Assembly: GCF_026802175.1 (NCBI RefSeq)
Contig: NZ_CP113797.1
Coordinates: 2,705,026-2,769,025, forward strand
Length of the DNA stretch: 64,000 nt
DNA from: Thermocoleostomius sinensis A174
Lineage (GTDB): Bacteria > Cyanobacteriota > Cyanobacteriia > Elainellales > Elainellaceae
Reading direction: 5' to 3'
Shown here: piece after piece, positions 26,791-37,402 of the stretch
Layout of the letters: every line of letters starts with the position of its first letter
Numbering within the stretch: position 1 is the first letter of the stretch
Made by a program: the position numbers and the translations under genes
The notes under the pieces: generated by a model
The model's database searches: none
The model's input: only the letters and a program-made list of their open reading frames with translations
Told to the model about the DNA's origin: nothing

Positions 26791-27483
26791 ATGCTAGGGT
26801 TACTCGTGATGGCAGTTCTTGCGGGGGTTGGGGCGATGTGGTGGTTTCTGCGTCGCCAAAAGCGAGAGTGGATCAGCAACCACGCTTTAGTCTATGTGAA
26901 AGGGGCCGAGTACCGCTACCCAGACCTACCTTTGGGGGGCTATGGTATCCCGATGCGGGTGAAAGATTCTGGCTACCAACGAGTTGAGGTGGTGTTTCCT
27001 CGTCTTACCGAAAGCGGAGAGGTTGAATATATCTACTCCTGGCATTATTGGCGAGATGTGGAAATGGCGACTCCCGCAGCGGCTCAACAGCTAGACAAAC
27101 CGATGGAACTTGCAGACGGAATTGCACCAGTGATTCGGGAACATCTGCAAATTGATGCAGAAATCTCGCGGTTAAATCGAGAGTATAAAAAAGTCAATGA
27201 ATTAGCCGATCTAGTCTCAACATCAGATCTTTACTCTAATCAAGTGAGTCTCTATGAACGTGCGCTAGATCAGATCGAAAACTTATTGAGAAAAGCAGAA
27301 GAATTGGAAAATATCTATATTTGCTTCATTCGAGAAACATTAATCGGTCTACAAATAGCGTCATACGATGCCGATCGCATCACTAGTGATGTATTGCAGT
27401 TTGATGAGCAATATCGGCAATTAAGAGAAGAATATTTGCGCCTGAAAGAGACGGCGATCGCCCATACAGAACTCATGCGCTAG
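26791..27483 (+). CDS. membrane-anchored coiled-coil protein of unknown function
   Basis: A protein of about 230 residues. A single N-terminal membrane segment (about 2-22, ending WWFLRRQKR) is followed by a compact region with EYRYPDLPLGGYGIPMRV, VEVVFPRL and YIYSWHYWRDV, then a helical half with likely coiled coil (residues 115-230). I do not recognise a family. It is divergent from the LpxB-related gene. ATG 26791 is preferred to the TTG at 26776. Confidence 0.7.
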   Translation: MLGLLVMAVLAGVGAMWWFLRRQKREWISNHALVYVKGAEYRYPDLPLGGYGIPMRVKDSGYQRVEVVFPRLTESGEVEYIYSWHYWRDVEMATPAAAQQLDKPMELADGIAPVIREHLQIDAEISRLNREYKKVNELADLVSTSDLYSNQVSLYERALDQIENLLRKAEELENIYICFIRETLIGLQIASYDADRITSDVLQFDEQYRQLREEYLRLKETAIAHTELMR

Positions 27484-27873
27484 CAAATAAGTAGCAAATA
27501 ACAATTCGATTGCTTTTTTAGAAAAAGCTGTGAAACCTAGGTGCAATTCATAGATTTTTCCAATCAAATTGATTAGATTTTTTTAGAAAAACTGAGCATA
27601 CACTTTTATGTTCGTCAAGAAATGTAAAAAAATATCTCGTTGTTTTTATCAAATTGTGTCAGATAACCGGTCGATTGCCCAGTTGGTAAGGGTTTTCTGG
27701 TAAAACACTCATGTAACATTATTTCGGGGCATCCGCGTCAGCGCTGTGCTTGGGCGGCTGGGTTCGGTCTATCTGCGTGCTGACCCCTACCTGCCAGGTA
27801 TCCTTAACTTGCGCTGATAGAAGGATGAACTCGTGCTAAGTAGCCGACAGCCTTTTGAAAGGAGCCTAACCGC
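27484..27873 (+). promoter_or_regulatory. upstream region of chlH
   Basis: 390 bases without a gene. The first half is AT-rich with an A/T hairpin (GCTTTTT-TAG-AAAAAGC at about 27510). The second half (27740-27850) is GC-richer and could be a structured 5' leader. A good ribosome site AAAGGAG lies 10 bases before the chlH ATG. No known riboswitch signature was recognised. Confidence 0.4.
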
Positions 27874-30800
27874 ATGTTCACTCACGTCAAGCCCGCCATC
27901 AGGCACATCGCGCCCACCGATCTACAGGGACGATCGCTGATCAAGGTGGTCTATGTCGTGCTAGAGCCGCAATACCAGAGTTCGCTCTCGGCGGCCGTTC
28001 GTTCCATTAACCAGAACAACCCTAACCTGGCCATCGAAATCAGCGGCTATCTACTAGAGGAGCTTCGTAGTCCCGAAAACTATGAAGCGTTTCAACAGGA
28101 TGTCGCCCAAGCTAATATCTTCATTGCCTCTCTTATCTTTATTGAGGAACTAGCCGAGAAAGTCGTAGCCGCTGTAGAGCCGCACCGCGATCGGCTCGAT
28201 GTAGCAGTGGTGTTCCCGTCGATGCCGCAGGTGATGCGCCTTAACAAAATGGGCAGCTTTTCCATGTCGCAGTTGGGGCAATCCAAGAGCGCCATCGCCC
28301 AGTTTATGAAAAAGCGCAAGGAAAAGTCAGGGAGTGGCTTCCAGGATGCCATGCTGAAGCTGCTGAATACGCTGCCGAAGGTACTGAAGTATCTGCCGAT
28401 GGAAAAGGCGCAAGATGCCCGCAATTTCATGCTGAGCTTTCAGTATTGGCTGGGCGGTTCGTCCGAGAATCTGGAAAACTTCCTGCTGATGCTAGCAGAC
28501 AAGTACTGCGATCCAGCGGGAAGTCTGCGCGATGCACCGCTGCAATATCGCGATCCTGTCACCTATCCCGATATGGGCATTTGGCATCCGCTTGCGCCAC
28601 ACATGTTCGAGGACTTGAAGGAATACCTCAACTGGTATGCTTCTCGCCAAGACGTTCCCAATGATTTGAAAGATCCGCTGGCTCCCTGTGTGGGGCTGGT
28701 GCTGCAACGAACGCACTTAGTCACAGGGGATGATGCCCACTACGTGGCGATGGTCCAAGAGTTGGAGTGTCTAGGAGCCAAGGTGATTCCTGTATTTGCT
28801 GGCGGACTAGACTTTTCTAAACCCGTCGATGCCTACTTCTACGATCCGATCGTTAAAGAGCAGGCGATCGTTGATGTGGTGGTATCCCTGACTGGATTTG
28901 CGCTAGTGGGCGGCCCGGCTCGACAAGATCATCCCAAGGCGATCGAGGCGCTGAAACGACTGAATCGTCCCTATATGGTGGCGCTGCCGCTGGTGTTTCA
29001 AACTACCGAAGAATGGCAAGACAGTGATCTGGGTCTGCACCCGATTCAAGTGGCGCTGCAAATTGCCATTCCTGAACTGGATGGAGCGATCGAACCGATT
29101 ATCCTGTCGGGACGCGATGGTACAACGGGGAAAGCCATTGCTCTGCAAGACCGGATTGAGGCGATCGCTCAGCGGGCAATGAAGTGGGCCAACCTGCGCC
29201 GCAAGCCTAAGCTCCACAAAAAAGTGGCGATCACAGTGTTCAGCTTCCCGCCGGATAAGGGTAACGTGGGCACGGCGGCTTATCTAGATGTGTTCGGCTC
29301 CATTTACGAGGCGCTGAAAGCTCTAAAGCAGAATGGCTATGACGTAGAAGACCTGCCGGAGTCGGCAGAAGCGTTGATGCAAGCGGTGATTCACGATGCG
29401 CAGGCGCAGTATAGTAGCCCCGAACTCAATATCGCTTACCGGATGTCGGTTCCAGAATATGAGCGGTTAACGCCCTACTACAAACGCCTGGAAGAGAACT
29501 GGGGCCCAGCTCCGGGTCACCTGAACACCGATGGCGAAAGCTTGTTGGTGTTTGGTAAGCACTTTGGTAATGTCTTTATTGGCGTCCAGCCCACCTTCGG
29601 CTATGAAGGCGATCCGATGCGGCTACTGTTCTCGCGATCGGCCAGTCCCCACCACGGTTTCGCTGCCTACTACACCTACCTGGAACATATCTGGCAAGCG
29701 GACGCAGTGCTGCACTTTGGTACGCATGGATCGCTGGAATTCATGCCAGGCAAGCAAATGGGCATGTCCGGTGAGTGCTACCCCGACTCGCTGATCGGGC
29801 ACATTCCTAACCTCTACTACTATGCGGCCAACAATCCCTCGGAGGCGACGATCGCCAAACGCCGCAGCTATGCAGAAACGATCAGCTACCTGACGCCGCC
29901 GGCAGAAAATGCCGGATTGTACAAGGGCTTGAAGGAACTGAGCGAGTTGATCGCCTCCTACCAAACTTTGAAGGACACGGGACGCGGCGTACCCATTCTC
30001 AACGCCATTGTGGACAAGTGCCGCCTGGTGAATCTGGATAAAGATATTGAACTACCAGAACAGGATGCCGCGGCATTAGAGCCAGAGTACCGAGATACGC
30101 TGGTGGGCAAGGTCTATATCAAGCTGATGGAGATCGAATCGCGCCTGTTGCCCTGTGGTTTGCATGTGATTGGCAAGGCTCCCACCGCTGAAGAAGCGAT
30201 CGCCACGTTGGTCAACATCGCCGGACTCGATCGTCCCGAAGAGGAAATCATGAGCCTACCGCGCATTATCGCCAACAGCCTGGGCCGAGATATCGATCAG
30301 ATTTACAAAAACAGCGATCGGGGACTGCTGGACGATGTGCAGTTGCTCTACGAGATCAACCAAGCCAGCCGGGCGGCGGTGGCAGCAATGGTGAAGGAAC
30401 AAACTGATGCCGACGGTCGCGTTTCAAAAGTAACGAAGCTCAACTTCTTCAACATCGGACGCAAGGAACCCTGGATTGAAGCCCTGCACGAGGCAGGTTA
30501 CCCCAAAGTTGATCCAGACGCAATCAAACCCTTGTTTGAGTATCTGGAGTTCTGCCTAAAGCAGGTGACAGCCGACAACGAACTAGGAGCGCTGCTAAAA
30601 GCCTTGGAAGGCGAGTACATTCTGCCGGGCCCGGGTGGCGATCCGGTGCGTAACCCCGATGTGTTGCCGACAGGCAAGAATATTCATGCCCTCGATCCGC
30701 AATCGATTCCCACCACTGCCGCAGTACAGTCGGCACAAATTGTGGTCGATCGCCTCTTGGCCCGGCAAAAAGCTGAGAACAATGGGCAATATCCAGAAAC

Positions 30801-31860
30801 GATCGCCTTTGTCCTTTGGGGTACAGATAACATCAAAACCTATGGTGAATCGCTGGCTCAGGTGATGTGGCTCGTGGGTGTGCGCCCGGTCCCCGATGCT
30901 TTGGGTCGGGTGAACAAACTGGAGTTAATGTCGCTGGAAGAACTGGGGCGTCCTCGCATTGATGTCGTGGTCAACTGCTCCGGTGTGTTCCGCGATCTGT
31001 TCATTAACCAAATGAACTTGCTCGATCGGGCAATCAAAATGGCAGCGGAGGCCAATGAGCCGATCGAACTCAACTTTGTTCGCAAACATGCGATCAAGCA
31101 AGCAGAAGACATGGGTGTGAATCTGCGACAGGCGGCGACTCGCGTTTTCTCCAATGCCTCTGGTTCCTATTCCTCCAACGTCAACTTGGCAGTGGAAAAT
31201 AGCACCTGGGAAAGCGAGTCCGAGCTTCAGGATATGTACTTAGCGCGGAAGTCCTTTGCGTTCAACTCCGATAATCCCGGCATGATGGAGCAGGCGCGAG
31301 ACTTGTTTGAATCAACGCTAAAGACCGTGGATGTGACGTTCCAGAACCTGGATTCATCCGAGATTTCCCTCACTGATGTGTCACACTACTTCGACTCCGA
31401 TCCCACCAAGCTAGTATCTACTCTACGGGGAGACGGCAAAACGCCCACGGCCTACATTGCCGATACAACCACCGCCAACGCTCAAGTCCGCACCCTGTCG
31501 GAAACTGTTCGCCTAGATGCCCGCACCAAATTGCTGAATCCTAAATGGTATGAGGGTATGTTGTCCCATGGGTATGAAGGTGTGCGGGAACTGTCGAAGC
31601 GACTGGTAAATACGATGGGCTGGTCGGCTACCGCCGGAGCCGTAGACAACTGGATCTACGAGGACGCGAATACAACCTTCATTCAAGATGAAGCGATGCG
31701 GAATCGATTGATGAACCTGAACCCAAACTCCTTCCGTAAAGTGGTGGGAACGCTGCTGGAAGTTTATGGACGCGGTTATTGGCAAACCAGCGAAAGCAAT
31801 ATTGAATTGTTGCAGCAACTGTATCAAGAAGTAGAAGATCGCATTGAAGGGGTTGAGTAA
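27874..31860 (+). CDS. chlH: magnesium chelatase subunit H
   Basis: A 1328-residue protein, the normal length for ChlH, the large porphyrin-binding subunit that inserts Mg2+ into protoporphyrin IX at the first step of chlorophyll synthesis. The N-terminal domain (residues 1-170) contains [16 protein letters not shown]. The cobN/Mg-chelatase core contains [75 protein letters not shown] and [17 protein letters not shown]. It acts with ChlI (41042 in this window) and ChlD (not seen). Coding is intact from end to end. Confidence 0.97.
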   Translation: MFTHVKPAIRHIAPTDLQGRSLIKVVYVVLEPQYQSSLSAAVRSINQNNPNLAIEISGYLLEELRSPENYEAFQQDVAQANIFIASLIFIEELAEKVVAAVEPHRDRLDVAVVFPSMPQVMRLNKMGSFSMSQLGQSKSAIAQFMKKRKEKSGSGFQDAMLKLLNTLPKVLKYLPMEKAQDARNFMLSFQYWLGGSSENLENFLLMLADKYCDPAGSLRDAPLQYRDPVTYPDMGIWHPLAPHMFEDLKEYLNWYASRQDVPNDLKDPLAPCVGLVLQRTHLVTGDDAHYVAMVQELECLGAKVIPVFAGGLDFSKPVDAYFYDPIVKEQAIVDVVVSLTGFALVGGPARQDHPKAIEALKRLNRPYMVALPLVFQTTEEWQDSDLGLHPIQVALQIAIPELDGAIEPIILSGRDGTTGKAIALQDRIEAIAQRAMKWANLRRKPKLHKKVAITVFSFPPDKGNVGTAAYLDVFGSIYEALKALKQNGYDVEDLPESAEALMQAVIHDAQAQYSSPELNIAYRMSVPEYERLTPYYKRLEENWGPAPGHLNTDGESLLVFGKHFGNVFIGVQPTFGYEGDPMRLLFSRSASPHHGFAAYYTYLEHIWQADAVLHFGTHGSLEFMPGKQMGMSGECYPDSLIGHIPNLYYYAANNPSEATIAKRRSYAETISYLTPPAENAGLYKGLKELSELIASYQTLKDTGRGVPILNAIVDKCRLVNLDKDIELPEQDAAALEPEYRDTLVGKVYIKLMEIESRLLPCGLHVIGKAPTAEEAIATLVNIAGLDRPEEEIMSLPRIIANSLGRDIDQIYKNSDRGLLDDVQLLYEINQASRAAVAAMVKEQTDADGRVSKVTKLNFFNIGRKEPWIEALHEAGYPKVDPDAIKPLFEYLEFCLKQVTADNELGALLKALEGEYILPGPGGDPVRNPDVLPTGKNIHALDPQSIPTTAAVQSAQIVVDRLLARQKAENNGQYPETIAFVLWGTDNIKTYGESLAQVMWLVGVRPVPDALGRVNKLELMSLEELGRPRIDVVVNCSGVFRDLFINQMNLLDRAIKMAAEANEPIELNFVRKHAIKQAEDMGVNLRQAATRVFSNASGSYSSNVNLAVENSTWESESELQDMYLARKSFAFNSDNPGMMEQARDLFESTLKTVDVTFQNLDSSEISLTDVSHYFDSDPTKLVSTLRGDGKTPTAYIADTTTANAQVRTLSETVRLDARTKLLNPKWYEGMLSHGYEGVRELSKRLVNTMGWSATAGAVDNWIYEDANTTFIQDEAMRNRLMNLNPNSFRKVVGTLLEVYGRGYWQTSESNIELLQQLYQEVEDRIEGVE

Positions 31861-32008
31861 TCTCTGTTTAGAGGATTGATGGCAGTGGATATTCGGCTAG
31901 AACTATCTCAGGTGGTTAAAACTCGAAAAGATGGATGATAAAGTACACAACTTACCCTTCATCCGTCCATGACCGAGCAATTTACCCAAATTAATACTCA
32001 ATTAATAA

Positions 32009-32034
32009 GGCGGGTGATGAACCCGTCTTTTTTG
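32009..32034 (+). terminator. terminator downstream of chlH
   Basis: GGCGGGT/ACCCGTC stem (one G-U pair) with loop GATGA and a T6 run at 32028-32033, 150 bases beyond the chlH stop. The rest of the 31861-32174 gap shows nothing else. Confidence 0.75.
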
Positions 32035-32174
32035 GTCGCATTTGTCACTTATGTGCCCTTCCCGTTTCTATATTCCCTAACTTACCTTTACTCTGGGGTT
32101 GAAGCAGTTCTTGAAAGTCACCTGTCGTGAAGGTGGCTTAACTTGAGCGTTACATCCCAGATTTGAATATGAAA

Positions 32175-33335
32175 CTAATCCTCAAACCAACTCGATCGCC
32201 AAGCGGCTTCAGCTTCGGCGATCGATCGTTCTTTCTGTTTTTTGTGATAATCGCGTCCTAGTTTATGCAGTTGGTTCGAGAGGTCGCGAATTTTAGCGCG
32301 CCAAATCGTGGTGGCAGAATCACTAAATTCAATTTCAGATAGCCGTAAGCGGATGGCCATCAATTGTGTCATTGTTGGTTCTTTCTCTTCCTCGCCATCA
32401 GTTTCAATTAGTAGGTGCAGAAGATTAGGTGGGCTAACCGTGGTTTCAGCAGCGATATCGGCTTTGGATGCAACTTCTAATACGGGTTCTGGCAAATGCC
32501 CCGACAGTACTTCAGATTGTTGTAAAAGGCGATTGGCACCGTGCGACAGGGTTTGCAACAGGTCAATAATGCCCGCTTCTAGGTGTTCTTGCCACTGCAA
32601 TAGGTCTTTGGGATGCGCCGGCAAGATTGGTTTTTGATCGGGAGAGGCGGAAGGTTCGATCGTATCCTCTGTCTTTGAAGACTCAGCGGCGTTGGGGGGG
32701 GGGACGAGGGAATCAGATTGGGTCTCTAAATTGCACTCAAGGGGGGGAGCCTGATCAGCATCCGGATCAAAATGAGAGTCGCTAGTTGCCTCCGTTGGGG
32801 CAGATCTGAGCGCTTCGATCGCCTTTAACCAGTCAGGCAGTGAATCAGATGATGACAGGGTTGCCTCCGTTGAGGTGTCGATCGTCGTTGCCTCAGATTC
32901 ATCGGGATTGATGGGCGGGGCCGATTGCTGGTGTGCCCGCTCAATTTCTCTTGCTACCTCCTCGTCAATTTCCTGAAGAATGGCCAGATCGGTGGTGTCC
33001 AGGAGCGACGCGGCCGTGGAAGCAATCGATGAGGATCGCGAAGTTGCTGGAGTATAGGCAGCATGAAGCAACTGTAGAAGTTGGGGTTGGGCCGCTTTGG
33101 CTAGCTGCCGTAATGCCTGTTGTAACTGTTGCCGTTGGCTGAGGGAAAGCTTCAGAAATCGCTCTGGATAGGCATGAGTACAAAGATGATAGCTAGCCAC
33201 CACAAGCTGCTGCTGCACAGCTTGTCCCAGCGCCGTGAGATATTGCTGATAGGTGTCATAGAACTCTTGAGCGATCGCCGTTACAGACTGATTGAGGCGA
33301 GCCAGTTCTTGATCAATGCGCTCAACTGTTCTCAT
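32175..33335 (-). CDS. cyanobacterial protein of unknown function, helical with acidic linker
   Basis: About 386 residues from ATG 33335. The N-terminal 100 residues (TVERIDQELARLNQSVTAIAQEF, YHLCTHAYPERFLKLSLSQRQQLQQALRQL) are strongly helical. A long Ser/Glu/Asp/Pro-rich linker follows (about 125-250), then a C-terminal helical domain (LQWQEHLEAGIIDLLQTLSHGANRLLQ ... LRLSEIEFSDSATTIWRAKIRDLSNQLHKLGRDY). I do not recognise a function. The open frame extends 31 codons upstream, but that part is translated repeat sequence, so the internal ATG is preferred. Confidence 0.7.
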   Translation of the reverse strand: MRTVERIDQELARLNQSVTAIAQEFYDTYQQYLTALGQAVQQQLVVASYHLCTHAYPERFLKLSLSQRQQLQQALRQLAKAAQPQLLQLLHAAYTPATSRSSSIASTAASLLDTTDLAILQEIDEEVAREIERAHQQSAPPINPDESEATTIDTSTEATLSSSDSLPDWLKAIEALRSAPTEATSDSHFDPDADQAPPLECNLETQSDSLVPPPNAAESSKTEDTIEPSASPDQKPILPAHPKDLLQWQEHLEAGIIDLLQTLSHGANRLLQQSEVLSGHLPEPVLEVASKADIAAETTVSPPNLLHLLIETDGEEEKEPTMTQLMAIRLRLSEIEFSDSATTIWRAKIRDLSNQLHKLGRDYHKKQKERSIAEAEAAWRSSWFED

Positions 33336-33462
33336 CGTGTGTTCCAATCTCTGTTGTTTCCAGAATAACGTTTGTTTATGTCCAACTAACGAAAATGGGT
33401 AATAGGCGTTGAGAAAACGGCTTCCCATTCACCTATTACCCCCTTCTATCTAGACTCGGTAT

Positions 33463-33481
33463 AGGCGCATAGGATACGCCT
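33463..33481. other. hairpin just downstream of tsf
   Basis: An 8-bp stem with a three-base loop (AGGCGCAT/ATACGCCT, one G-T pair) lies 20 bases after the tsf stop. There is no T-run. It may stabilise the 3' end of the rpsB-tsf mRNA. Confidence 0.4.
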
Positions 33482-33501
33482 CCACAAACTGTCTATTTCT
33501 T

Positions 33502-34386
33502 CTATTTCTTCTTTTTCTTCTTATCCGACTTGGGCTTGCTTTCGGTTTTGGTCTTAGGAGCCTCGATCGTTTCAGCCGCCGCGACGGGTTCAGCATCTTC
33601 CACTTCAGAGACGGTCGCTGGCTCAGCAGCAGTGGCAGCCGTAGGCTCACTTGCGGCTGGAGGTGCGTCCACCTTCTCGACCTCTACAGTTTCGGTCACG
33701 GTTGTAGAAGGTTCCTCTGGTTTTGGAGCAGCCGCACCCGTTTGGGCAGCCACCTCAGCGGCAAAATCTGTCTCTTCCTTCTCAATGCCCTCGCCCATCA
33801 CAAAGCGAACGAACCGACGAATCTGAATGTTTTCTCCCAAACTAGCGATATTTTGTTTAACCAGATCGGCAACGGTAATGCTTTGGTCTTTAATGTAAGG
33901 CTGATCGAGAAGAGACAATTCCTTCAGCCGTTTCTCAATTCGCCCTTCTACAATTTTCTCGCGGATATTTTGTGGTTTGTTGGCCATATCATCTCGGCCC
34001 ATTTCAATCTCTTTCTCTTTCGCTACCACATCCGCTGGAATGTCCTCAACTTTGACATATTCCACATTAGGACAAGCCGCAATCTGCATGGCCACATCTT
34101 TGGCTAGAGCCTTGAAGGCTTCATTGCGGGCCACAAAGTCTGTTTGACAGTTAACCTCGACCAGAACCCCAATGCGGCCGCCCGTGTGGATGTATTGCTC
34201 GACCAATCCTTCAGCTGTAATCTTGCCGGCTTTCTTCTCCGCTGAGGTAATTCCTTTTTGGCGGAGCCATTCGATCGCCTTTTCAATATTGCCATCTGTA
34301 GCTTCTAGCGCTTTTTTGCAGTCTCCGAAGCCTGCATTGGTTTTATCACGCAGTTCCTTAACTAGTTTTGCTGGTATATCCGCCAT
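33502..34386 (-). CDS. tsf: translation elongation factor Ts with charged C-terminal extension
   Basis: A 294-residue guanine-nucleotide exchange factor for EF-Tu. The N-terminal UBA-like domain ([33 protein letters not shown]) and the core with [16 protein letters not shown] are standard, ending near residue 218. About 75 more residues are Ala/Glu/Pro/Thr-rich and finish in [12 protein letters not shown]. Such a tail is absent from the short cyanobacterial EF-Ts type. The residues after NAG are FGDCKK where most bacteria have MMDCKK. It follows rpsB on the same strand, the usual operon. Confidence 0.95.
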   Translation of the reverse strand: MADIPAKLVKELRDKTNAGFGDCKKALEATDGNIEKAIEWLRQKGITSAEKKAGKITAEGLVEQYIHTGGRIGVLVEVNCQTDFVARNEAFKALAKDVAMQIAACPNVEYVKVEDIPADVVAKEKEIEMGRDDMANKPQNIREKIVEGRIEKRLKELSLLDQPYIKDQSITVADLVKQNIASLGENIQIRRFVRFVMGEGIEKEETDFAAEVAAQTGAAAPKPEEPSTTVTETVEVEKVDAPPAASEPTAATAAEPATVSEVEDAEPVAAAETIEAPKTKTESKPKSDKKKKKK

Positions 34387-34586
34387 TGTGCCTTAGTCCC
34401 TTTCTAAGTCAGTGTTGAGTGCTCAACCGTGTCCTTACTCAATCCTAAAAGGGGAGGGGAGCAAGGAAAAGGCTAAAAACTAAAGGATGACGGCAAAAGC
34501 ACAGGCTTAGGCTTTTATTTTTTACCTATCTTTCACCTTTTTCATCCTTTGAATTCCCGTCCTTGCCCGCCGTCGCCTTGCTCGAC

Positions 34587-35375
34587 CTATTCTTCCGTTT
34601 CTTCTTCGTCGTCTACAAACTCGCTGTCGTCGTAGTCAAACTCTTCTTCGGCTCCTTCGTAGTCGATATATTCTTCCTCTTCTGGTTCTAGTTGACCGTG
34701 ACGCCCTTCGTAGATAGCATCTGCCAGGCGACCCACAATGAGTTTAATCGATCGAATGGCATCGTCATTGGCAGGAATCGGAATATCAGCTGTATCCGGA
34801 TCGCAGTTCGTATCTAACAAAGAGACGATCGGAACACTGAGCTTTTGACATTCTTGAACGGCGTTGTACTCCCGACGCTGATCGACAATCACGACAACAT
34901 CAGGCAGTTTGCGCATTCCTCGAATACCACCTAGGTATTTTTGTAGCTTCTCTAGTTCCCGCCGCAACACCGCTGCTTCTTTTTTGGGCAACAGATCTAG
35001 TGCGCCTGTTTCTTGGCGACGCTCCAAGTCCTTCATGCGCTCAACCCGGGTTTTGATGGTGGCCCAGTTTGTGAGCATTCCGCCCAACCAGCGCTGATTG
35101 ACATAGAAAGAACCACAGCGAGACGCTTCCTGAGCAATGATGCCCGCCGCTTGCCGCTTTGTGCCCACAAACAAGACACGCTTACCTTGTTCAGATGCGG
35201 TACGTAAATAATTGTAGGCTTCCTCCATCAACTGAGCGGTTTGCACCAAGTCGATGATATGAACCCCATTGCGAGCCGTATAGATGTACGGAGCCATCTT
35301 CGGATTCCAGCGACGGGTTTGATGCCCGAAATGGACTCCAGACTCCAATAGCTGAGCCAACGTAACAACTGGCAT
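34587..35375 (-). CDS. rpsB: 30S ribosomal protein S2 with acidic tail
   Basis: A 262-residue small-subunit protein. [52 protein letters not shown] and [20 protein letters not shown] are S2 landmarks. The body ends near residue 228; the final 35 residues are almost all Glu, Asp and Tyr ([10 protein letters not shown]..., ending DDEEETEE). It heads the rpsB-tsf operon, 200 bases before tsf. A leader with an SD-adjacent complementary segment precedes it. Confidence 0.97.
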   Translation of the reverse strand: MPVVTLAQLLESGVHFGHQTRRWNPKMAPYIYTARNGVHIIDLVQTAQLMEEAYNYLRTASEQGKRVLFVGTKRQAAGIIAQEASRCGSFYVNQRWLGGMLTNWATIKTRVERMKDLERRQETGALDLLPKKEAAVLRRELEKLQKYLGGIRGMRKLPDVVVIVDQRREYNAVQECQKLSVPIVSLLDTNCDPDTADIPIPANDDAIRSIKLIVGRLADAIYEGRHGQLEPEEEEYIDYEGAEEEFDYDDSEFVDDEEETEE

Positions 35376-35385
35376 ATCGGTTTTT

Positions 35386-35459
35386 CTCCTTTCGGGTTAA
35401 TCCTCCATCCAGGCGTATTTCTAACAACAGCGCAATAACGCCGTCAGAAACACCCGAAA
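35386..35459 (-). promoter_or_regulatory. rpsB leader with possible SD-adjacent hairpin
   Basis: In the minus-strand transcript TTTCGGGT (35459-35452) can pair perfectly over 8 bases with ACCCGAAA (35397-35390), which directly abuts the GGAG ribosome site (35389-35386), 10 bases before the ATG. A second small hairpin lies in the loop around GCGTTATTGCGC. Such a fold could control rpsB translation, for example by S2 feedback. This is inference. Confidence 0.35.
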
Positions 35460-35531
35460 CCCCGGATGTGTGAAGTTAGACAACCCTACTAGGGTATCAT
35501 GTCTTGCCCAGGGGCTGCATGTTGTATGGGG

Positions 35532-36308
35532 CTAATTTTCCGCTGCTTGAGACAGAGAATGAACGGAACTACGGTTACGGCTTTTTGATCGGGCCTTGGT
35601 GCCACCATCCAAGCCGGAGTGAGCTTTCACAATTTCTACGTTAAAGCGGTAGCCAACGTTGCGAACCGTTTGAATTAAATTAGGTTGGCGCGGATCGATC
35701 TCAATTTTTTTGCGCAAGGATAGCACATGCGTATCAACTGTACGGTGGTTGTCAATTTCATCCGGCCAGGCCTTGCGCAATAATTCTGCCCGGCTGAGGG
35801 GGGCCCCTCCAGCTTGCGCCAGCACATAAAGTAAGCTAAATTCCTGTGGGGTTAAATCAATTAACTCATTTTTGAGGCGAACTCGACGCTGAATTAAATC
35901 AATTTTTAGATCGCCATAATCTAACGAAGCGGGGGCGGTTATGGTACGATTTCGGCGAATTAGAGCTTCAACTCGAGCCAAAAACTCTTGCATACCAAAG
36001 GGTTTGGTGAGATAGTCATCCGCCCCTGCCCGCAACCCCGCCACAATGTCAGCCTCGGTATTACGAGCCGATAGCATTAAAATCAAGGCCTGCTGTTGCT
36101 GAAGCCAACGACAGAATTCTAGTCCATCCCCGTCGGGCAATTCTGAATCGAGAATGATTAAATGCGGTTGGCGGCTAACGAACATATCCCTTGCCTGTTG
36201 GAGGTCAGCAGATTGATGAACCCAATAACCAGCCTGTTGCAAGTGCCAACCGAGTAACGATCGCAAGTGGGGGTTTCCCTCAACGATTTGAATGCAAACA
36301 GAGGCCAC
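35532..36308 (-). CDS. OmpR/PhoB family response regulator
   Basis: A 258-residue two-component regulator. The receiver domain (1-118) has the phosphorylated Asp54 in LIILDSELPDG, Ser80 in LMLSARN and Lys102 in YLTKPFG. The usual acidic pair near residue 10 is Glu-Gly, so one acid is missing. The winged-helix DNA-binding domain (about 125-225) has IDLTPQEFSLLYVLAQ and VDTHVLSLRKKIE...TVRNVGYRF. A basic Ser/Arg-rich tail of about 30 residues ends it. No kinase gene adjoins; the PAS hybrid kinase at 38499 is nearby but not linked by operon. Confidence 0.9.
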   Translation of the reverse strand: MASVCIQIVEGNPHLRSLLGWHLQQAGYWVHQSADLQQARDMFVSRQPHLIILDSELPDGDGLEFCRWLQQQQALILMLSARNTEADIVAGLRAGADDYLTKPFGMQEFLARVEALIRRNRTITAPASLDYGDLKIDLIQRRVRLKNELIDLTPQEFSLLYVLAQAGGAPLSRAELLRKAWPDEIDNHRTVDTHVLSLRKKIEIDPRQPNLIQTVRNVGYRFNVEIVKAHSGLDGGTKARSKSRNRSSVHSLSQAAEN

Positions 36309-36640
36309 GGCGCTAAGTTTTGCTTTGACTTTATTCTTCAGGCTAACAGAGCCTTTGTCAGGGTTTTGTAACCACGGCTACGTGATATGGTTCGGGGGTC
36401 GGCCATAGAAATTGAGGATTTAGACCTTTAGACTACCTCAAAAACACTAGATCCCGACAGGGATCAGCGCAAAGGCAGTTCTACTGCAACGCTACAATAG
36501 TCTTACAGATAGATAAACCCAAGTCCACAAGCCTTTATAATGACAAGACACCTTAAATAAGTGCTTCCTAAACCCACTGAGTTGTTTGTAATCATTTGTA
36601 GACTCGTTATTCTTTACAGTCAAAGATTGGAATAGCTACT
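36309..36640. other. divergent promoter region
   Basis: 332 bases between the response regulator and the DUF6761-like gene. A perfect hairpin GATCCC-GACA-GGGATC lies at about 36452-36467. No coding frame is supported. Confidence 0.45.
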
Positions 36641-36883
36641 ATGCTTCAAGATGCCCAAACAATTCGCTACTACCAGAGGCTAACAGATGCCTTAGTTGAG
36701 TTATGGAATCGGGGGTATCGCTTTGAGGAAATGCGACATTACATGGAAGGTTATGTTGCAGCTTTGCGGCATTCTAACGCGATCGAGCCATTTATGATTC
36801 ATCGTTTAGAAGAAGAAGTGACTCGTTATCTCTATGATCCATCCAATTTCGCGATGCCTGAATCAGAACCAGACTACCGATAG
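36641..36883 (+). CDS. small conserved cyanobacterial protein (DUF6761-like)
   Basis: An 80-residue soluble protein. TIRYYQRLTDALVELWNRGYRFEEMRHYMEGYVAALRHSN and IEPFMIHRLEEEVTRYLYDPSNF are strongly typical of a small family conserved across cyanobacteria, which I associate with DUF6761. It is mainly helical. Function is unknown. A good terminator follows 8 bases after the stop. Confidence 0.8.
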   Translation: MLQDAQTIRYYQRLTDALVELWNRGYRFEEMRHYMEGYVAALRHSNAIEPFMIHRLEEEVTRYLYDPSNFAMPESEPDYR

Positions 36884-36890
36884 CAAGCAA

Positions 36891-36926
36891 ATACCCCTCT
36901 AGCAAATTGCCTGGCTAGGGGGGTAT
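36891..36926 (+). terminator. terminator after the DUF6761-like gene
   Basis: A long stem ATACCCCTCTAGC/GCTAGGGGGGTAT with a 10-base loop, followed by a T-rich stretch. It can act in both directions between two convergent genes. Confidence 0.7.
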
Positions 36927-36984
36927 CTAATTTAATTTAGTTTGATTTAGTTTGCTGTTTGATCGCGTAACCAGACTTGGATCA

Positions 36985-37308
36985 TTATGAGGCAAGCGCA
37001 ACTTCCACCATCTGCTGCAACTCACCCTTTTGATACAGTTCAATCATGATGTCTGACCCGCCGACAAACTCACCATTGATGTAAACTTGCGGAATCGTCG
37101 GCCAGCTAGAGTACTCTTTAATGCCCTGCCGAATGGCCTCATCGCTTAAGACATCAAAGGTTTCAAAGGGAACGGCCAGCATATTCAAAATTTGTACTAC
37201 ATTGTTCGAGAACCCGCACTGAGGCATCAACTTAGTGCCCTTCATGAAAACCATGATCTTATTGTTTTGGACTAGCTCATCAATTCGTTGCTGAGTTTCT
37301 GGAGACAT
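36985..37308 (-). CDS. grxD: monothiol glutaredoxin (CGFS type)
   Basis: A 107-residue glutaredoxin with the active site MPQCGFSNN (Cys near residue 31), plus KGTKLMP and [20 protein letters not shown] for glutathione binding. Monothiol CGFS glutaredoxins bind a [2Fe-2S] cluster with glutathione and hand it on, and form a complex with BolA. The bolA gene lies directly upstream at 37403, giving the familiar pair. Confidence 0.95.
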   Translation of the reverse strand: MSPETQQRIDELVQNNKIMVFMKGTKLMPQCGFSNNVVQILNMLAVPFETFDVLSDEAIRQGIKEYSSWPTIPQVYINGEFVGGSDIMIELYQKGELQQMVEVALAS

Positions 37309-37402
37309 ATCGTTTAAAGAAATAAAAGTTCAATCAAGTGTGTATCAGTGTGTATCACGTTTCGATTGCTTCCATCTTAGGCAAGATGTAGGTATATAGG
37401 TG

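Noticed and set aside
34500-34560. terminator between rpsB and tsf
   Set aside because: The AAAAGC/GCTTTT stem has its T-run on the plus strand only, while the operon is on the minus strand.
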